A stretch of 64,000 nt of DNA from Paenibacillus lutrae (GTDB lineage: Bacteria > Bacillota > Bacilli > Paenibacillales > NBRC-103111). The stretch lies in contig NZ_RHLK01000003.1 in assembly GCF_009757775.1 (NCBI RefSeq), positions 1 through 64,000 of the forward strand, read 5' to 3'. The notes beneath the pieces are model-generated. The model was not told where the DNA came from, did not search any database, and was given only the letters and a program-made list of their open reading frames with translations. Below, piece by piece: positions 34,206 to 44,243 of this stretch; positions within the stretch are counted from its first letter, which is position 1; each line of letters starts with the position of its first letter. The position numbers were made by a program, and so were the translations under genes.

Positions 34206-35101
34206 ACTTCATCACTCCTGTCCCTGAATTCTTCCACCATCAACTGACTTAGCGTATTCGCCAAAATCCGACCAGCTGTTTTCGGTGCAACGATTCCAGG
34301 TAGACCAGGAGCAAGCATCGCCTTAATTCCTCTTTTCTCGGCGAAGCGGAAATCGGTTCCGCCAGGCTTAGAAGCGAGGTCGATTATAACGGCACGATGC
34401 GGGATATTTGTTATTATTTGCGCTGTGACTATCATAGTCGGAATTGTGTTAAAAAGCAAGTCAATATTCCCCACTTCCTGATACAAATCCCTGGTGTAGA
34501 AAGGCGTGAAGCCCATCTCCAGTGCCCTTGCGAAATGCTCTGGTTTACGCACCCCGACCTTCACTTTTGCGCCGAGTCCCTGTAATGATCGTGCCATCGT
34601 AAACCCGGTTCTGCCGAATCCGAGCACCATGGATTGAGAACCGTGTATCGTAATATCGGTGTTCTGAATCGCGATCATCAATGCACCCTCGGCTGTAGGG
34701 ATCGAATTATATATCGCAATGTCATCTCGCTGCAGCAGTTCGACTAGGCGGAGACTTTGGGAGTCGCACAAATCTTTCAAATAAGGCTTAGCCATACCTG
34801 TATAGATCACGGCATGTTTTGGCAGCGCTGAGAGCAATTCTCCGGTCAAGACCATTTCTGAACTTGAAAAGACCGATTCAACACGACCTTGGTCGTCGGT
34901 CCCTATAACCGGCAGAACGAGTGCGTCTGCACATTGAAGAACTTCAGACGTGAGAATTCCCATTGCTGCTCCTGTAAATGGTTTCTGCAGATTATCAAAT
35001 CCGATCAAAGTAACAGACGCATCAAGTTCGACCAGCTTCTGAACAACTTCAAGCTGGCGTGCATCTCCACCAATAATGATAATTTCGGCTCCGGTGAGCA
35101 T
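34202..35101 (-). CDS. spoVFA: SpoVFA (DpaA), dipicolinate synthase subunit A
   Basis: A 299-residue NAD(P)-binding subunit. The N-terminal domain starts AEIIIIGGDARQLEVVQKL; a second Rossmann fold has SQMVLGFGRTGFTMARSLQG-like sequence near residue 150, and LASKPGGTDF near 245. It forms dipicolinate synthase with SpoVFB. A G-rich site lies about 12 bases before the ATG. An excellent sigma-K promoter is located about 40 bases upstream, as expected for late mother-cell expression. It is the first gene of the spoVFA-spoVFB-asd-dapG-dapA operon. Confidence 0.95.
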   Translation of the reverse strand: MLTGAEIIIIGGDARQLEVVQKLVELDASVTLIGFDNLQKPFTGAAMGILTSEVLQCADALVLPVIGTDDQGRVESVFSSSEMVLTGELLSALPKHAVIYTGMAKPYLKDLCDSQSLRLVELLQRDDIAIYNSIPTAEGALMIAIQNTDITIHGSQSMVLGFGRTGFTMARSLQGLGAKVKVGVRKPEHFARALEMGFTPFYTRDLYQEVGNIDLLFNTIPTMIVTAQIITNIPHRAVIIDLASKPGGTDFRFAEKRGIKAMLAPGLPGIVAPKTAGRILANTLSQLMVEEFRDRSDEV

Positions 35102-35141
35102 TCTGCTCTGTACCCCCTTATCTGCATCCGTTTCTGTAAAA

Positions 35142-35169
35142 TATCGTATGCCGATGCCTAAGAAAGGGT
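35142..35169 (-). promoter_or_regulatory. Sigma-K promoter of the spoVF operon
   Basis: -10 CATACGATA (35142-35150) matches CATAnnnTA exactly, and the -35 AC (35168-35169) is 17 bases away. B. subtilis spoVFA is sigma-K dependent. The rest of the 35102-35444 gap holds the dut terminator and no gene. Confidence 0.75.
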
Positions 35170-35298
35170 GACTAACCCGGAGGCTGTTTTACCAGTTACC
35201 TTCCCATCCTAACAAAGCCTTTAGCCTAAACCGGCGCTAAGCCCAGTTCATACAGCAAGTTGTGAGTTAACCAATAAGTATCTCTTGTCGCTGGGGGC

Positions 35299-35340
35299 AA
35301 AAAAAGCCCTGATTCGGCGGAATCCGCTGAATCAGGGCTT
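35299..35340 (-). terminator. Terminator of the mlpA-dut unit
   Basis: A stem of 18 bp with one mismatch (35304-35321 with 35323-35340) is followed by a long T run on the minus strand. It is among the strongest in the window and isolates spoVFA from dut. Confidence 0.9.
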
Positions 35341-35444
35341 GCTTATGTGCTGCAATCTATCTTCCACATAGTGGAATAGAAACCAGACAGCGCGCCGGAA
35401 CGTGGTTCATTCTACTGCAAAGCCAATAAAGCGGCGGCCGTTCA

Positions 35445-35924
35445 CTACTGGCTTTGGCCGCTCGCGGCCAGGCCGGTATGACCGAAGCCTCCGCTGCCGC
35501 GGGACGTGTCATCCAGCTCGTCCACTTCTGCCAGACGGACAGAAGGCACGAGCTGGAACACCATCTGCGCAATCCGCTCTCCGCGCAAGACGGTGAACGC
35601 CTCCTGACCATGATTGATCAGGAGGACTTTTACTTCGCCGCGGTAATCCGCATCGATCGTGCCCGGCGAATTCAGCGTAGTGATGCCGTGCTTGTAAGCC
35701 AGTCCGCTGCGCGGACGTATCTGGGCTTCAAGCTCTACAGGCATCGCCAGCGCGAACCCGGTCGGTACGAGCGCCCGTTCACCGGGCGCAAGAACGACGG
35801 GCTCGGTATTCGCCGCATGCAGATCGAAACCCGCCGCCGCGGCGGACATTCTCTCGGGCAGCGGAAGATTGTCGCTGCCCGGCAGGCGCTTTATTCTAAC
35901 TTCGTATGCGTTATTTGCCGACAA
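35445..35924 (-). CDS. dut: Dut, dUTP diphosphatase
   Basis: A trimeric-type dUTPase of about 159 residues that hydrolyses dUTP to dUMP. All five motifs are visible: [38 protein letters not shown] and the C-terminal [10 protein letters not shown]. The start is placed at a TTG (35924) with GAGG 8 bases upstream; a GTG at 35933 abuts the site. It overlaps the end of mlpA by 14 bases. In B. subtilis this slot holds ymxH, so a dut gene here differs from that model. Confidence 0.93.
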   Translation of the reverse strand: MSANNAYEVRIKRLPGSDNLPLPERMSAAAAGFDLHAANTEPVVLAPGERALVPTGFALAMPVELEAQIRPRSGLAYKHGITTLNSPGTIDADYRGEVKVLLINHGQEAFTVLRGERIAQMVFQLVPSVRLAEVDELDDTSRGSGGFGHTGLAASGQSQ

Positions 35925-37167
35925 GTTCGTCACCTCTTAAAGACTGCAAAGCTTCATCACGGCTGCCGACCATTGCTACAGCGAACGGTTTGGCGAAAAG
36001 CTTGCGGGTCAGATCATGGATATGTTCCATCTCTACGCTCTCAATGCGATTGATCATTTCATCAAGTGTGTAGTGTCTCCCTGTCATTAACTCGTTTTTA
36101 CCGATCCGGTTCATCCGGCTGCTCGTGCTCTCAAGGCTAAGAATCAGGCTTCCCTTCAGCTGTTCTTTTCCTTTTCGCAGCTCCGCTTCCGTCATGCCCT
36201 TCTCAGCAATTTCATTCAGCAGCTCCAGGGTGACTTTCAGCACTTCTTCGGTTTGTTTAGGCGCAGTTCCGGTATATATCGTAAATACTCCGTTATCGAT
36301 ATGAGAAGAGTGGTACGAATAAACCGAATAAGCCAGACCCCGCTTTTCCCGGATTTCCTGGAATAATCTTGAACTCATGCCGCCGCCTATTGCATTATTC
36401 AGCAGCACCATCGGGTACAGGTTATCTTCCCGAAGCGACAAGCCCGGTAGAGATAGACAAATATGATTCTGTTCTGTCTGCTTGGACTGAAAAACACGCT
36501 CACTCATAAATGCAGGCTCTTCTTGGGCAGCCGGGGCACCTGAGTTGGCGAAACCGCCGAAATGCTTTTCAAGCAGATCATAGACACTGGCGTCAATGTT
36601 TCCAGCAACGGCGATTACGGTATTTTCAATCGTATAACAGGTTCTCATATAATCCCGGAGATCCTGCGGCTTCATACCTGATAATTGATCTTGCGTACCA
36701 AGAATCGTATAACCCAGCGGATGATTCCCGTAAGCGGCTTTGGCTACAAGATCATGAACGAGATCGTCCGGCGTATCTTCGTACATCGAAATTTCTTCGA
36801 AGATAACGTTTTTTTCTTTCTCCATTTCTTTCTCGTTGAAAACAGAGTTGAAGAACATGTCCGACAGAATATCTACGGCAATACTGAGATGATCGTCGAG
36901 CACTTTAGCATAATAGCACGTATATTCTTTGGATGTGAAAGCATTCACATTCCCGCCAATACCATCGAATACTTCCGCGATCTCTTTGGCTGTATAACGT
37001 TCCGTGCCTTTAAAAAGCATATGTTCGATAAAATGCGAAATCCCATTGCTCTGTTCCGTTTCGTTGCGGGAACCGGTTTTGACCCAAATTCCTATCGCAA
37101 CGGAGCGGCAAGTGGGAATGCTTTCGGTTACTACTCTCAGACCGTTTTTTAAATGGGTTTTGTTCAC
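35911..37167 (-). CDS. mlpA: MlpA (YmxG), M16 processing-type peptidase
   Basis: A 418-residue zinc peptidase of the mitochondrial-processing-peptidase-like M16 family. The inverted zinc motif [11 protein letters not shown] is near residue 53, with the distal Glu in [16 protein letters not shown] near 130. The C-terminal half has [23 protein letters not shown]. subtilis MlpA (YmxG) lies beside ylxY and pnp, as here, and has been linked to control of extracellular protease production. The start is the GTG at 37167 with AGGAGG 10 bases upstream; the longer frame to 37266 lacks support. It overlaps dut and follows ylxY. Confidence 0.93.
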   Translation of the reverse strand: MNKTHLKNGLRVVTESIPTCRSVAIGIWVKTGSRNETEQSNGISHFIEHMLFKGTERYTAKEIAEVFDGIGGNVNAFTSKEYTCYYAKVLDDHLSIAVDILSDMFFNSVFNEKEMEKEKNVIFEEISMYEDTPDDLVHDLVAKAAYGNHPLGYTILGTQDQLSGMKPQDLRDYMRTCYTIENTVIAVAGNIDASVYDLLEKHFGGFANSGAPAAQEEPAFMSERVFQSKQTEQNHICLSLPGLSLREDNLYPMVLLNNAIGGGMSSRLFQEIREKRGLAYSVYSYHSSHIDNGVFTIYTGTAPKQTEEVLKVTLELLNEIAEKGMTEAELRKGKEQLKGSLILSLESTSSRMNRIGKNELMTGRHYTLDEMINRIESVEMEHIHDLTRKLFAKPFAVAMVGSRDEALQSLRGDELVGK

Positions 37168-37266
37168 CAAGCAGTTCCTCCTCGTAAGTACACACAAATC
37201 AGGTCCGTAAGTGAGGACCTTATGAAGTTTATAACTGATTCTAACAAAAATGAGCCTTTGACTCAA

Positions 37267-38319
37267 CTAATCTGTATTTGATCCGCTCCCCGGTACAGGT
37301 TTGCTTGGGTCGGATAGGCGCTCCGGCGATATCGTCTGGCTTACCGTACCGAGCTGCAAGCCTTTTCCCTTAATAATGCGGATCATTTCAGGCATGGCGG
37401 CACGAGAAGAAGCAGTAGGATGCATCAGAATGAGAGTGCCCGGCTCGATATTTTTGCGTACCTTTGCCAGGATCGCCGGTGCCCCGGGGTTTTTCCAATC
37501 CACTGTATCCAGTGTCCAGAGTACGGTTTTCAACTTCAGTTCCGCCGCAATTTTCACTGTTTCTTTATCAAAGTCTCCGGATGGAGGCGCAAATAGCGTA
37601 TTCGTCACTCCAAGCTCATGCTTCAAGAGTTCTTCTGTCTTCACTATTTCTTCATAAGCTTTCGAGCGGCTGAGCGTACTCATATTTTTGTGTGAATAGG
37701 CGTGGTTCGATAGTTCGTGTCCTTCGGCTTGAATTACTTTTGCCAATTCCACATTCTTTTTAAGCCAGCTCCCGTCAAAAAAGAAAGTCGCTTTAACATG
37801 TTCATTTCTCAAGGATTCGAGAATGCCCGGTATAAACTCATCGCCCCAAGCGACATTGATCATAAAGGAGACCATAGGCTTAGCTGGATTTCCCTTGTAA
37901 ATCGGCTCCGGACCCAGTTGATCCAAATGGACTTCAGGTGCGACTTGCTTCATTAAGAATGGGAGCGGGGCCGAACCCCTCTGCTTACGGGCCGCTTCAT
38001 AAGTGCGGTCAATATCTACCTCAAGTCCATTGTAACCCGGAATGGCTTTCCAGATTCGATCCACTTTGGCATCCACCGGCGGTACGTATAATTTGGGGGC
38101 TTCCTCCCGGATCTGTTTCATGAGTTCGTCTTCTTCCTTGCTGGAATCTTCCCCCGACAAAGTGAACGTGGAACCGGTGTGGGCTCGGCTTTCCGGAATT
38201 GGAGAATTCGACTTTCCCTGCTGTACGTTCTGCACAAATACGTGAATACTCTCACTTTGCAAAAGCCAGACATGGCCTATAGCCACCAAGCCCAGCAGGA
38301 GCAGCTTCTTTTTTTGCAT
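37267..38319 (-). CDS. ylxY: YlxY, polysaccharide deacetylase family sporulation protein
   Basis: A 350-residue exported protein. An N-terminal signal or anchor helix (about 5-20) is followed by a Ser/Glu-rich spacer and a NodB-type domain (about 145-335). The first metal motif, usually TFDDG, is replaced by INVAWGDE, keeping one acidic residue. The HxxxH zinc motif is present in SNHAYSHKNM, with LFAPPSGDFD and LILMHPT further on. The family is linked to sporulation; activity is uncertain because of the altered motif. The ATG at 38319 has GAGGAG 8 bases upstream. A sigma-E-type promoter precedes it. Confidence 0.9.
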   Translation of the reverse strand: MQKKKLLLLGLVAIGHVWLLQSESIHVFVQNVQQGKSNSPIPESRAHTGSTFTLSGEDSSKEEDELMKQIREEAPKLYVPPVDAKVDRIWKAIPGYNGLEVDIDRTYEAARKQRGSAPLPFLMKQVAPEVHLDQLGPEPIYKGNPAKPMVSFMINVAWGDEFIPGILESLRNEHVKATFFFDGSWLKKNVELAKVIQAEGHELSNHAYSHKNMSTLSRSKAYEEIVKTEELLKHELGVTNTLFAPPSGDFDKETVKIAAELKLKTVLWTLDTVDWKNPGAPAILAKVRKNIEPGTLILMHPTASSRAAMPEMIRIIKGKGLQLGTVSQTISPERLSDPSKPVPGSGSNTD

Positions 38320-38351
38320 CACCCAGACTCCTCTGTACGGAATTATGTCTG

Positions 38352-38380
38352 AGTTTATGCATAACAGGACAAGGTTATGA
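38352..38380 (-). promoter_or_regulatory. Candidate sigma-E promoter of ylxY
   Basis: -35 TCATAAC (38374-38380) fits kmATAww with one deviation; -10 CATAAACT (38352-38359) differs from CATACAnT at one position; the spacer is 14 bases. Confidence 0.5.
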
Positions 38381-38409
38381 CTTCCTCTTATGATTATTTC
38401 CGGACATGC

Positions 38410-38438
38410 AAAAAAGAGACAGAAAAATCTGGCTCTTT
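38410..38438 (-). terminator. Terminator of pnp
   Basis: Stem AAAGAG/CTCTTT extended by AGA/TCT pairing (38413-38438) is followed by six T on the minus strand, after pnp. Confidence 0.8.
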
Positions 38439-38462
38439 GTAGGGTAAATGGTATTATGTTCT

Positions 38463-40568
38463 CTAGGATTGTGCAGGAACTTCGTTAGTAACAAGTGTTG
38501 CTTTACGGGAAAGATTAACGCGACCTTGTCCATCAATCTCGGTCACTTTAACCGTGATCGTATCTCCGATTTTGACAACATCCTCTACTTTGGCTACACG
38601 TTCAGTGGAAAGCTGGGAAATATGAACCAAGCCTTCTTTGCCCGGAAGCACTTCAACGAAAGCGCCGAATTTCTCTACGCGTTTAACTGTACCGAGGTAA
38701 GTTTCGCCTACTACCACATCGCGAACGATACCTTCGATGATTTGTTTCGCACGCTCGTTCATTTCGGCATTCGAGGAAGCGATGAACACTTTACCATCCT
38801 GCTCAATGTCGATCTTAACGCCCGTTTCTTCGATAATCTTGTTAATAATTTTACCGCCGGCTCCGATCACATCACGGATTTTATCCGGATTAATCTGCAT
38901 GACCACGATCTTCGGTGCATATGCGGAAAGCTCTTTCTTAGGTTCCGAAATGCGGCTCAGCATCTTGTTCATGATCGTCATACGGCCTTCTTTGGCTTGC
39001 TCCAGCGCTTGCTTAAGGATATCGCGGTTAATCCCGTCGATTTTAATATCCATTTGCAGGGCGGTTACGCCTTTTGCAGTTCCTGCAACTTTGAAGTCCA
39101 TATCGCCCAGGTGATCTTCCATGCCCTGGATATCCGTCAAAATCGAGAAGTGATCCCCGTCTTTGATGAGACCCATCGCTATACCGGAAACAGGAGCCTT
39201 AATCGGAACACCCGCATCCATCATGGCCAGCGTGGAAGCACAGATACTTGCTTGCGAGCTCGAACCGTTGGATTCCAACACTTCCGATACGAGACGGATG
39301 GTGTAAGGGAAATCAGCTTCACTCGGGATCACATACGAAAGCGCGCGCTCACCTAAAGCGCCATGTCCGATTTCACGACGTCCGGGTGCGCGAAGCGGTC
39401 TTGCTTCACCAACGCTGAACGGCGGGAAATTATAATGGTGCATGAAGCGCTTTGTTTCTACGAGGTCCAGACCGTCGAGAATTTGAACATCGCCGAGGGC
39501 GCCTAGTGTACATACGCTGAGTGCTTGTGTTTGTCCACGAGTGAACAATCCTGTTCCGTGCGTACGTGGCAGCAGATTGATGTCGCAATCAATCGGACGA
39601 ATTTCTTCAAGGGCACGTCCGTCAGGTCTAACTTTATCGTGAGTAATCAGGCGGCGCACTTCATCTTTTACGATATCGTGCAGCACTTCTTTCACGTCTT
39701 TAAGCTTCTCGGGCGTTTCAGACAGAAGCGGTGTGAAGTGTTCGATCGCATCCGCGTTCACGGCATCGATCGCTTCCTGGCGCGCATGCTTCTCTTGTAC
39801 TTTAATCGCCTCAACGAGACGAGCCTCTGCATACTCACGAACGGACTTATTGATCTCTGCATCTACTGTATGCAGCTTCACTTCCATCTTCGGTACGCCC
39901 GCTTGCTCTACAAGCTCTTCTTGAAGAACGATGACTTTCTTGATCTCCTCGTGACCGAACATGATGGCTTCCAGCATAACTTCTTCCGGCACTTCATCCG
40001 CGCCAGCTTCTACCATCATGATTGCATCCTTCGTTCCGGCTACGACCAGGTTGATATCGCTAAGCTCGTCCTGTGCAGGCGTCGGATTAACGATGAACTT
40101 GCCGTCAACACGGCCAACGATGACACCGCCGACCGGGCCGCTGAAAGGTACATTTGAAATCGACAACGCAGCCGATACCCCGATCATAGCGGTAATTTCC
40201 GGAGGACATTCCTGATCCACACTCATAACCATAGCTACGATCTGAACATCATTCCGGAATCCTTCCGGGAAAAGTGGACGAATCGGGCGGTCCGTCAAGC
40301 GGCTGGACAAAATCGCCTTTTCACTGGGACGTCCTTCTCTTTTAATGAAGCCCCCTGGAATTTTACCTACCGCATATAAACGCTCTTCATAGTTGACTGT
40401 CAGCGGAAAAAAATCAAGATCTTTAGGCTCGCTGGAAGCAGTCACGGTGCAGAGCACTACTGTTTCGCCATAACGAGCAAGAACTGCTCCGTTGGCTTGT
40501 TTGGCAAGCCGGCCTGTCTCAAGAATCAACGGACGTCCGGCAAAATCCATTTGCACACGTTTTTCCAT
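38463..40568 (-). CDS. pnp: Polynucleotide phosphorylase
   Basis: A 701-residue 3'-5' phosphorolytic exoribonuclease. Two RNase PH cores (about 1-230 and 310-540, the second with [15 protein letters not shown] and the catalytic [10 protein letters not shown] region) flank a helical linker. A KH domain (about 550-615, [15 protein letters not shown]) and an S1 domain (about 620-690, GLVHISQLS) follow. The start at 40568 ([12 protein letters not shown]) has AGGAGG with 7-base spacing; the upstream frame to 40655 is not used. It is preceded by its own probable promoter and followed by a terminator. rpsO lies upstream. Confidence 0.97.
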   Translation of the reverse strand: MEKRVQMDFAGRPLILETGRLAKQANGAVLARYGETVVLCTVTASSEPKDLDFFPLTVNYEERLYAVGKIPGGFIKREGRPSEKAILSSRLTDRPIRPLFPEGFRNDVQIVAMVMSVDQECPPEITAMIGVSAALSISNVPFSGPVGGVIVGRVDGKFIVNPTPAQDELSDINLVVAGTKDAIMMVEAGADEVPEEVMLEAIMFGHEEIKKVIVLQEELVEQAGVPKMEVKLHTVDAEINKSVREYAEARLVEAIKVQEKHARQEAIDAVNADAIEHFTPLLSETPEKLKDVKEVLHDIVKDEVRRLITHDKVRPDGRALEEIRPIDCDINLLPRTHGTGLFTRGQTQALSVCTLGALGDVQILDGLDLVETKRFMHHYNFPPFSVGEARPLRAPGRREIGHGALGERALSYVIPSEADFPYTIRLVSEVLESNGSSSQASICASTLAMMDAGVPIKAPVSGIAMGLIKDGDHFSILTDIQGMEDHLGDMDFKVAGTAKGVTALQMDIKIDGINRDILKQALEQAKEGRMTIMNKMLSRISEPKKELSAYAPKIVVMQINPDKIRDVIGAGGKIINKIIEETGVKIDIEQDGKVFIASSNAEMNERAKQIIEGIVRDVVVGETYLGTVKRVEKFGAFVEVLPGKEGLVHISQLSTERVAKVEDVVKIGDTITVKVTEIDGQGRVNLSRKATLVTNEVPAQS

Positions 40569-40704
40569 ACTCAACCTCCTAGTGGATTTCTCTAAATGAA
40601 ACGCGGAAACAACCAACCTACACCGCGCAAAATGGTTCTCTATGGGAAAACGCAAGGATGAACGGAATTTCTAGCTCGCTTCCGCATCTCCTAGTAATTC
40701 TGCG

Positions 40705-40733
40705 TATGTATAGTATTTCCTTCTTTTCAGCAA
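40705..40733 (-). promoter_or_regulatory. Possible promoter of pnp
   Basis: -35 TTGCTG (40728-40733) and -10 TACATA (40705-40710) are separated by 17 bases. The resulting leader is about 130 bases. Both hexamers deviate from consensus. Confidence 0.4.
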
Positions 40734-40746
40734 TTTAAAAAATACA

Positions 40747-40816
40747 CAAAAAGCAACCCGTAGCCGCTGCGGAAGCTCGGCTCCGAGCCCACCACAGAGA
40801 ACAGCAGGGGTTGCTT
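40747..40816 (-). terminator. Terminator of rpsO
   Basis: A long hairpin: an outer stem of 9 bp (40751-40759 with 40808-40816) encloses a second GC-rich hairpin, and a T run follows on the minus strand. It lies 14 bases after the rpsO stop. Confidence 0.85.
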
Positions 40817-40830
40817 ATTGATTGTAGATA

Positions 40831-41100
40831 TTATCTACGCAGTCCAAGCTTTTCGATCAAAGCACTGTAGCGTTTAACATCTTTCTTCTTCAGGTATGCC
40901 AGCAAGCTGCGGCGCTGACCAACCATTTTCAGAAGTCCGCGACGGGAGTGATGATCTTTCTTGTGTGCACGGAAATGGCTCGTAAGGTTTACGATGTTCT
41001 CCGTCAGGATTGCTACCTGTACTTCAGGAGATCCTGTGTCACTTTCATGCGTCTTGTGTGTTTGAATAATTTCCTGTTTGCGTTCTTGAGTTAATGCCAT
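40831..41100 (-). CDS. rpsO: Ribosomal protein S15
   Basis: An 89-residue 30S protein that binds the 16S rRNA central domain. The four-helix pattern is complete: [20 protein letters not shown], then [31 protein letters not shown] and the C-terminal IEKLGLRR. The ATG at 41100 has GGAGGTG with 7-base spacing. Its own promoter and a leader of about 110 bases precede it, and a strong terminator follows, so it is transcribed separately from ribF and pnp. S15 commonly represses its own mRNA through leader structures. Confidence 0.98.
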   Translation of the reverse strand: MALTQERKQEIIQTHKTHESDTGSPEVQVAILTENIVNLTSHFRAHKKDHHSRRGLLKMVGQRRSLLAYLKKKDVKRYSALIEKLGLRR

Positions 41101-41212
41101 CAAAAACACCTCCGATTTCATATAATCGCCTATGGCCTAGAGAGCGTCGGTGAAGCGCGGCTCCACGCCAAGGTTCGTTATCGCTGCAATTCGGCTAGTA
41201 CCGAAGCAACGT
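41101..41212 (-). promoter_or_regulatory. Structured leader of rpsO
   Basis: In the transcript the leader can form TTCGG/CCGAA (near 41188-41203) and GTGGAGC/GCTTCAC (near 41150-41166) hairpins before the ribosome binding site. Position and size fit an S15 autoregulatory element, but I do not recognise a particular published S15 leader class. Confidence 0.45.
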
Positions 41213-41217
41213 AAACC

Positions 41218-41247
41218 AGTATAGCATAAGTGGATGGCAGAAGTAAA
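41218..41247 (-). promoter_or_regulatory. Sigma-A promoter of rpsO
   Basis: -10 TATACT (41218-41223) preceded by TG at the extended -10 position, and -35 TTTACT (41242-41247) at 18 bases. Confidence 0.6.
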
Positions 41248-41256
41248 TGCCATGCC

Positions 41257-42201
41257 CTATTCGATCTGCCCCAACTTGATCCGTGCGGTATCCACGTCAC
41301 GCTTGAGCTGTGTAATGAGCTCATCCATACCACTGAATTTACGCTCCGGACGCAGGTAATCGATAAATTTAACAAAGATAGTGCTGCCATAAATATCGGC
41401 GTCAAAATCGAGCAGATGAGCCTCCAGGCTAAGTACTTTACCGCTATGAAATGTCGGTTTCGTTCCGATGTTCATAACGCCTTGGTACCAGCTGCCATCC
41501 AGCAGCACCTGCACGGCGTAGACACCCGGCGCGGGAATAACGAAGTTTTCCGTCAAATCCATGTTGGCTGTCGGAAAACCCAGCTGTCTGCCCCGCTTAT
41601 CTCCCGAGACGACAACACCGCGTACACCGTAGCTGCGACCCAGCAGCTCGGTCGCAGCAGGAGGTCTGCCATCCAGCAGAGCCTCACGAATGGCCGTGGA
41701 GCTTACCTTAACTCCGTTCATCCGGAATGGGCGCACAACTTCAACAGCGAAGCGGCCTTGACCAAGTTCACATAACGTATCTGGTGTTCCTTGACCTTTG
41801 TAGCCGAAAGTGAAGTCGAAGCCGACAACAACCATCTCAACGCCGAGTGCGGCAAGCACCCGGTCTACAAACTGTTGAGGAGAAGCCTGCATAAGCGCTT
41901 TGTCAAACCGGAGGACATAAGTACAGTCTACACCTAGCTCTTCAAATACTTCCAGCTTATAAGACGTGGGTGAAAGCAGCCGTGAGTACTTGTCCTGTCC
42001 AAGCAGCTCACGCGGGTGAGGATCAAAGGTCATAATAGCCGCAGGAACACCAAGCCTTCTTGCATTCTCGACAGCACGGCCGATTACTTCCCGATGACCC
42101 AAATGCACACCGTCAAAATCACCGATTGCGATTACTTTCCTGCCGGCAAAAGGCAGAATGTCAGCATTCTGAATCGGATAGGACAAATGTATCGTTTGCA
42201 T
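41257..42201 (-). CDS. ribF: RibF (RibC), bifunctional riboflavin kinase/FAD synthetase
   Basis: A 314-residue enzyme that makes FMN and then FAD. The N-terminal FAD synthetase domain (about 15-180) has the nucleotidyltransferase motif GDFDGVHLGHREVI and VGFDFTFGYKGQG. The C-terminal flavokinase domain (about 185-310) has GVVVSGDKRGRQLGFPTANM and NIGTKPTF. The ATG at 42201 is preceded by AGGTGA. It follows truB after about 100 bases and precedes rpsO, the usual order. No FMN riboswitch is seen. Confidence 0.96.
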   Translation of the reverse strand: MQTIHLSYPIQNADILPFAGRKVIAIGDFDGVHLGHREVIGRAVENARRLGVPAAIMTFDPHPRELLGQDKYSRLLSPTSYKLEVFEELGVDCTYVLRFDKALMQASPQQFVDRVLAALGVEMVVVGFDFTFGYKGQGTPDTLCELGQGRFAVEVVRPFRMNGVKVSSTAIREALLDGRPPAATELLGRSYGVRGVVVSGDKRGRQLGFPTANMDLTENFVIPAPGVYAVQVLLDGSWYQGVMNIGTKPTFHSGKVLSLEAHLLDFDADIYGSTIFVKFIDYLRPERKFSGMDELITQLKRDVDTARIKLGQIE

Positions 42202-42303
42202 GAGTACGAGTTCACCTACTATTCCTTGAACCGCTATATGCTTGCTCTGTTATCCCTGCTTATCTTGAAAATGAATCGAGAAGCAGCAGTCTGGTTTAAG
42301 AGT

Positions 42304-43242
42304 TTATGAAAAAACTTTAACGGGAACAAGTAGCCGTTCATCATAGTTCCATTGAAAAAGACCAATAAACAGATTGCTTGGCCCGTATATCCGGTAAAGA
42401 CCGCCATCCTCAGCAGGTGTATCAAGACCTTGATCTCCGCGCGATACCAGCGGCGCTTCGAAGATGCGGACCTTACGTCCCTGCAGTGCGAAGACGGCAA
42501 ACTGTTCGTTCAATGTAACAGCTGGCAGATGATCTACCGCTTGATCTGCCGCGATGATGTGGCGATCCAGCTGATTTTCTTCGCGAAGCCGCGGAAGATC
42601 TTCCAGCTTGACGCATGCTTGCAGTCCGATCTTGCCTGAAGAAGAACGAATCAGTTCCTTCATAACGGCCGGTACACCGAGTGCCTTCCCTATATCTACA
42701 CAAAGGGTGCGGATGTAGGTTCCTTTGGAGCAGAGTACGCGAAAACGAATCTCGGGATGACGCTTCTCAAGATCAAGTTCCATGATCTCGATTTCATAGA
42801 TCGTGACTTCCCGCGCCTTGCGCTCCACTTCAACACCTGCGCGTGCCAGTTCATACAGTCTTTTGCCGTCCACCTTAACGGCTGAATACATAGGAGGGAC
42901 TTGAGAAATCTCGCCTCTAAAAGAATCGATCACTTGCAGAACACGATCCTTTTCCAGAGCAACATGATCCCGTTCTTCGAGAACAGTACCGCTCATGTCT
43001 TCCGTATCCGTTGCAAGTCCGAATACCATGGTTGCCACATATTCTTTGGGCAAGTCCTGAATGTACTCAACCATACGAGTCGCCCGGCCGATACAAAGCG
43101 GCAACACGCCGGTCACTTCAGGATCAAGCGTGCCGGTGTGTCCGATCCGTTTGATACCAAGGTGACGGCGTGCTTTGGCTACTACATCATGAGAAGTCAT
43201 TCCCTTAGGCTTGAGTATTGGAAGTATTCCTTCTAACGTCAT
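42304..43242 (-). CDS. truB: TruB, tRNA pseudouridine-55 synthase
   Basis: A 312-residue pseudouridine synthase acting on U55 of the T-loop of tRNAs. The N-terminal motif GILPILKPKGMTSHDVV and the catalytic Asp in GHTGTLDPEVTGVLP near residue 39 are present, followed by SKGTYIRTLCVDIG and a C-terminal PUA-like region. The ATG at 43242 overlaps the nrnA stop as ATGA, so translation is coupled with nrnA. ribF follows. Confidence 0.96.
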   Translation of the reverse strand: MTLEGILPILKPKGMTSHDVVAKARRHLGIKRIGHTGTLDPEVTGVLPLCIGRATRMVEYIQDLPKEYVATMVFGLATDTEDMSGTVLEERDHVALEKDRVLQVIDSFRGEISQVPPMYSAVKVDGKRLYELARAGVEVERKAREVTIYEIEIMELDLEKRHPEIRFRVLCSKGTYIRTLCVDIGKALGVPAVMKELIRSSSGKIGLQACVKLEDLPRLREENQLDRHIIAADQAVDHLPAVTLNEQFAVFALQGRKVRIFEAPLVSRGDQGLDTPAEDGGLYRIYGPSNLFIGLFQWNYDERLLVPVKVFS

Positions 43243-44243
43243 GATAGTTTGTTCCCTACTTCCTCGACAACCAGCCGGATCGCTTCCTCCAACGTACCTT
43301 TAATTGTACAGCCTGCGGCGCGGACATGACCTCCGCCTCCAAAGGTTTGTGCAATTCTAGCTACATCCACATTACCAGCCGAGCGGAAACTGACTTTAAC
43401 GGTAGAAGAATCTCTCTGTTTGAACAACAAACCCACTTCTACCCCTTCCACATTACGGGCATAATTCACCAGACCATCCATATCTTCATTCGATGCGCCT
43501 ATTTCAGCTACATCTTCTGTATTTACGGAAATCGAGCTGATTTTACCTTGTTTATGGAAGTTTAATGTGGACAAACCCCGTTGAAGAATACGAATCTGCT
43601 CAAATGTCATTCTTTCCAAATAGGCCTCGGCCAACAAAGAGCCTTTGACGCCCAGCTCAAGTAAATCTGCCGCTGTTTTCATTACTTTTGGAGTTGTGCT
43701 CGAATATCTGAAACCCCCCGTATCCGTGAGCAGTCCCGTATATATACAGGTGCCGAAATCAAGATCAGCCTCAAATGGAAAAAGTTTGGCTAAATCATAG
43801 ATGATTTCAACCGTTGCCGCCGCTTGAGCCTGGATGACCGCGCAGCTTCCATATCTGTCATTGGTTGCGTGATGGTCTATATTCAGAAGTTCGAACGATT
43901 CGGCGAACCGCTGGCTAACTTGTCCGATTCGCGAGAAATCCGCACAATCTACACTAATCACATGTGAAAAATGTCTATTTTCAGGCAATTGGGACAATGT
44001 TTGAATATCTTCAAACCCCCAAAGCTGATTAAATTTAGCCGGGATATCACCTTCATTGGCAAGCGTATAACGCTTGCCAAGACGGTGAAGCAGCCAACCG
44101 ATTGCGAGCGTAGAGCTAATTGCATCCCCATCGGGCTGAACATGGGAAACAACCAGAAAGTCATCATATTGTTCGATGAATTGCTTGGCTGCCTCCAACT
44201 GCTCATTATAACTGCCGTTGCATTCAGGTGCAGCCGCCGTCAT
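43239..44243 (-). CDS. nrnA: NrnA, bifunctional oligoribonuclease/pAp phosphatase (DHH family)
   Basis: A 334-residue DHH/DHHA1 phosphoesterase. The DHH motif is in [11 protein letters not shown], the first Asp motif in [14 protein letters not shown], and the DHHA1 domain ends with [12 protein letters not shown]. NrnA degrades short oligoribonucleotides and 3'-phosphoadenosine 5'-phosphate. It overlaps rbfA and truB by 4 bases each (ATGA), so it is fully embedded in the infB operon. In B. subtilis nrnA (ytqI) lies elsewhere; this insertion between rbfA and truB is common in other Bacillota. Confidence 0.95.
   Translation of the reverse strand: MTAAAPECNGSYNEQLEAAKQFIEQYDDFLVVSHVQPDGDAISSTLAIGWLLHRLGKRYTLANEGDIPAKFNQLWGFEDIQTLSQLPENRHFSHVISVDCADFSRIGQVSQRFAESFELLNIDHHATNDRYGSCAVIQAQAAATVEIIYDLAKLFPFEADLDFGTCIYTGLLTDTGGFRYSSTTPKVMKTAADLLELGVKGSLLAEAYLERMTFEQIRILQRGLSTLNFHKQGKISSISVNTEDVAEIGASNEDMDGLVNYARNVEGVEVGLLFKQRDSSTVKVSFRSAGNVDVARIAQTFGGGGHVRAAGCTIKGTLEEAIRLVVEEVGNKLS

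Noticed and set aside
38448-39356. 302-codon plus-strand frame opposite pnp
   Set aside because: Antisense shadow; no start signals and no recognisable protein.
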